Shown here: positions 62,323 to 64,000 of the stretch, piece after piece
Position numbering within the stretch: position 1 is the first letter of the stretch
Layout: each line of letters begins with the position of its first letter
Assembly (NCBI RefSeq): GCF_024331145.1
Contig: NZ_JANDJO010000006.1
Coordinates: 1-64,000, forward strand
Direction of reading: 5' to 3'
Length of the DNA stretch: 64,000 nt
DNA from: Shimia sp. CNT1-13L.2
GTDB taxonomy: Bacteria > Pseudomonadota > Alphaproteobacteria > Rhodobacterales > Rhodobacteraceae
Notes under the pieces: model-generated
What the model saw: only the letters and a program-made list of their open reading frames with translations
Told to the model about the DNA's origin: nothing
Database searches by the model: none
Translations under genes and position numbers: made by a program

Positions 62323-63159
62323 CAGAACGTGATCGAGGCCAGGCAGAACCTGCGCGACCGTGCTTGCCGCAGGACCGCCGGGTTCATAGACGGCCAGACA
62401 GGGCACGGTGAAATCCTGCCCGCCAGACACGGGGGACAGGTGGCCGCTTGCCCTCAGGGGGGCTGCCATCCGCTCTGGCAGAAAGGCCATGCCACCCCTG
62501 TTCTGCATGTAGTGCAGCGCCATGGCGGCGTTGCCAAGAAACAGGTGACCAGATCGGCCAGCAAGCTGTTCCCGCACGGCGGCATCATAGGCCGGACCCA
62601 GCTGAAGATTGAGGAACAGCGGCAGATCGCGATTATTCAGATCACAGGGCTCGGCCGCCATCAGGATCATACGTTCCGGTGGCAATTCGTGCACTGTCAG
62701 ATCGTTTCCGGCGGGCATTTCGTGGGTGATCGAAATATCAAGCATCCGATTGCGAAGCAGCTCCAACGCATTGCTTTCGTGATCAAAATTCAAGGTCAGC
62801 GGCAGCTTTCCCAACTCTTCTTCGGCCCAGATTGTCAGGTCCACCAGCAATGTATCCCAGATCGACAGCTGACAGCCGATCCGAAGCGCGATGCGATTGG
62901 CGAATTGCTGGCCAAGACCCTGGCGAATCTGGTGCCACTGGCTCAGCATCTGTTCGGCATAGGGGCGAAGATGGTGGCCCGCCTCGGTTAACGCGGTGCC
63001 GCCGGGGCCACGGGTGAAGAGGTCGACATCCAGCTGCATTTCAAGAGCGCGGACCCGGCTGCTTACTGCGGCCTGCGTGATGTTCAGACGCGCGGCGGCG
63101 CGGTGAAAGCTGTGGGTGTCGGCGATTGCCAGAAAGGTGCGCAGGTGTTTTTCGTCCAT
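62317..63159 (-). CDS. LysR-family transcriptional regulator
   Basis: This 280-residue protein starts MDEKHLRTFLAIADTHSFHRAAARL, the LysR helix-turn-helix, with NITQAAVSSRVRALEMQL and LFTRGPGGTALTEAG following. The effector domain covers about 90-280. It is divergent from an HD-domain gene with a 98-bp spacer that holds a palindrome, so it probably controls that gene. Effector unknown. Confidence 0.92.
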   Translation of the reverse strand: MDEKHLRTFLAIADTHSFHRAAARLNITQAAVSSRVRALEMQLDVDLFTRGPGGTALTEAGHHLRPYAEQMLSQWHQIRQGLGQQFANRIALRIGCQLSIWDTLLVDLTIWAEEELGKLPLTLNFDHESNALELLRNRMLDISITHEMPAGNDLTVHELPPERMILMAAEPCDLNNRDLPLFLNLQLGPAYDAAVREQLAGRSGHLFLGNAAMALHYMQNRGGMAFLPERMAAPLRASGHLSPVSGGQDFTVPCLAVYEPGGPAASTVAQVLPGLDHVLK

Positions 63160-63174
63160 GTGAAAACAAAAGAC

Positions 63175-63187
63175 TATCAGATTGATA
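63175..63187. promoter_or_regulatory. LysR-type operator candidate
   Basis: TATCA-GAT-TGATA is a perfect palindrome in the divergent spacer, 15 bp from the LysR start. It fits a T-N11-A box. Confidence 0.5.
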
Positions 63188-63257
63188 AAAACAATACGTT
63201 TTTCCGATCAGATGAACTTCGCTAGGCTTCCTGCAAACGCAGATCAGGAGACAAGCC

Positions 63258-63848
63258 ATGCTCGACAAATCGCACAAACCCACATGGACCAGCTTTGAAG
63301 AGGCGACACAGGCCGATTGGGACGCGGTGATGGACTATGAAGAACAGTTCAACGCCGAACTGGTCGACCGCATCATCGCCATGCTGAAATCGCTGGACGA
63401 AGAGTGGACGCCCTACCCGATCAACCGCTACCAGCACTGTCTGCAGGCCGCGACACGTGCCCATGCGGATGGCGCGGATGAGGAAATCGTGGTGGCCGCG
63501 CTGATCCATGACATCGGCGATATCCTGTCGCCCTACAATCACGGCGAACTCGCCGCCGCCATGGTGCGCCCCTACATGAGTGAAAAAGCCCGCTGGATCA
63601 TCGAACATCACTGCGTGTTCCAGGGGTATTACTACAACCACATGCTGGGCGGGGATCGCAATGCGCGGGACAAGTACAAGGACAGCCCGTATTACGACGA
63701 CGCGGTCTATTTCTGCCACAACTACGACCAGAACGCCTTTGATCCGAACTACCCCTCCAAGCCGCTGGAGTTCTTTGAACCGATGCTGCGGCGGGTGTTC
63801 TCGAAATCGGGCGGGCATATGGAGTTGAACGAAACCGCGAACGACTAA
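63258..63848 (+). CDS. HD-domain protein, possibly an HD-domain oxygenase (PhnZ-like)
   Basis: This 196-residue protein has the HD metal ligands spaced as in mixed-valence diiron enzymes: YQHCLQAATRAHADGAD near 54, VAALIHDIGDILSPYNHGELAA near 75 and WIIEHHCVFQGYYYNHM near 113. The order H...HD...H...D and the segment INRYQHCLQAA resemble PhnZ/TmpB-type oxygenases that split phosphonates. The substrate-gating Tyr/Glu of PhnZ is not clearly aligned. It is divergent from a LysR gene. A phosphohydrolase role is the alternative. Confidence 0.75.
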   Translation: MLDKSHKPTWTSFEEATQADWDAVMDYEEQFNAELVDRIIAMLKSLDEEWTPYPINRYQHCLQAATRAHADGADEEIVVAALIHDIGDILSPYNHGELAAAMVRPYMSEKARWIIEHHCVFQGYYYNHMLGGDRNARDKYKDSPYYDDAVYFCHNYDQNAFDPNYPSKPLEFFEPMLRRVFSKSGGHMELNETAND

Positions 63849-63868
63849 TCGTTCGGGAAAAGGCGTTG

Positions 63869-63898
63869 GGGCGGCAGGCGATGGTCTGCCGCCCTTTT
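63869..63898 (+). terminator. Terminator after the HD-domain gene
   Basis: GGGCGGCAG-N8-CTGCCGCCC is a 9-bp stem followed by TTTTGCTTTT. Confidence 0.9.
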
Positions 63899-63959
63899 GC
63901 TTTTGGCTGGACAAGGTCACGTGGTTTGCCCAAGGTCGCCGCGACCACAGGAGGCCCCC

Positions 63960-64000
63960 ATGAGCGCGCGAAAGATCATCATTGATACAGACCCCGGACA
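63960..64000 (+). CDS. Nucleoside hydrolase, N-terminal fragment
   Basis: An ATG with GGAGG six bases upstream opens MSARKIIIDTDPGQ up to the window edge. DTDPG is the calcium-binding start of inosine-uridine nucleoside hydrolases (usually DTDPGxDD). Only 13 codons are visible. Confidence 0.8.
   Translation, partial: MSARKIIIDTDPG

Overview
The window is a gene-dense stretch of a GC-rich alphaproteobacterial chromosome, most likely a marine member of the Roseobacter group (Rhodobacteraceae). The evidence is a circularly permuted two-piece tmRNA gene, a dmdA-acuI pair for dimethylsulfoniopropionate (DMSP) breakdown, a trgA-trgB-cysK locus like the one first described in Rhodobacter, a RirA-type iron box, and Rhodobacteraceae-type neighbours such as fumC with DUF4169 and prmC-prfA with DUF4167. 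I see no rRNA operon, insertion sequence, prophage or CRISPR array.

Layout. 1-1.6 kb: the 3' part of glyA and a methylotroph-like malyl-CoA lyase, suggesting the edge of a serine-cycle cluster. 1.6-10.9 kb: a self-contained catabolic island. A TetR regulator, an atypical enoyl-CoA hydratase/isomerase, an acyl-CoA ligase and a pair of MaoC/hot-dog proteins run rightward. A Liv-type ABC importer plus an alpha/beta hydrolase run leftward. The two arms meet at a strong hairpin, and both outer ends carry the same operator, so one regulator probably controls uptake and CoA-dependent degradation of one unidentified carboxylic acid. 11-19 kb: a lipoprotein gene, tRNA-Ser and a leftward operon cfa-trgA-trgB-cysK-mscS-like-alaX. 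19-23.5 kb: a class V aminotransferase, a BCCT betaine/DMSP-type transporter, a HIT protein and a GNAT acetyltransferase, with clear terminators.

23.6-28.6 kb is the DMSP locus: DUF2182-DUF1326-dmdA-acuI leftward, divergent from a GntR/FadR-type regulator followed by a solitary ectoine synthase. Two FadR-like operators sit in the 80-bp divergent promoter. 28.7-29.1 kb holds the tmRNA gene, whose tag is ANDNRAPVALAA. The ClpXP adaptor sspB lies 2 kb downstream, before fumC. 33-47 kb is mainly housekeeping: sufE, rnd, purMN, four tRNA genes including the one at 11.9 kb, a histidine kinase, ndk, an ABC-F ATPase, marC-like, holC and pepA.

47-54.5 kb is a tightly overlapping envelope operon, lptF-lptG-lptD-surA-pdxA-rsmA. 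It is followed by convergent DUF4167 and prmC-prfA. The last part carries an agmatinase-like ureohydrolase, an M20 amidohydrolase, mazG, an iron-binding ABC transporter protein under a RirA-like box, and a divergent LysR / HD-domain pair followed by the first codons of a nucleoside hydrolase.

Start codons were chosen by ribosome-binding site, family length and overlap with neighbours. Functional calls come from motif recognition by eye; no database search was run.
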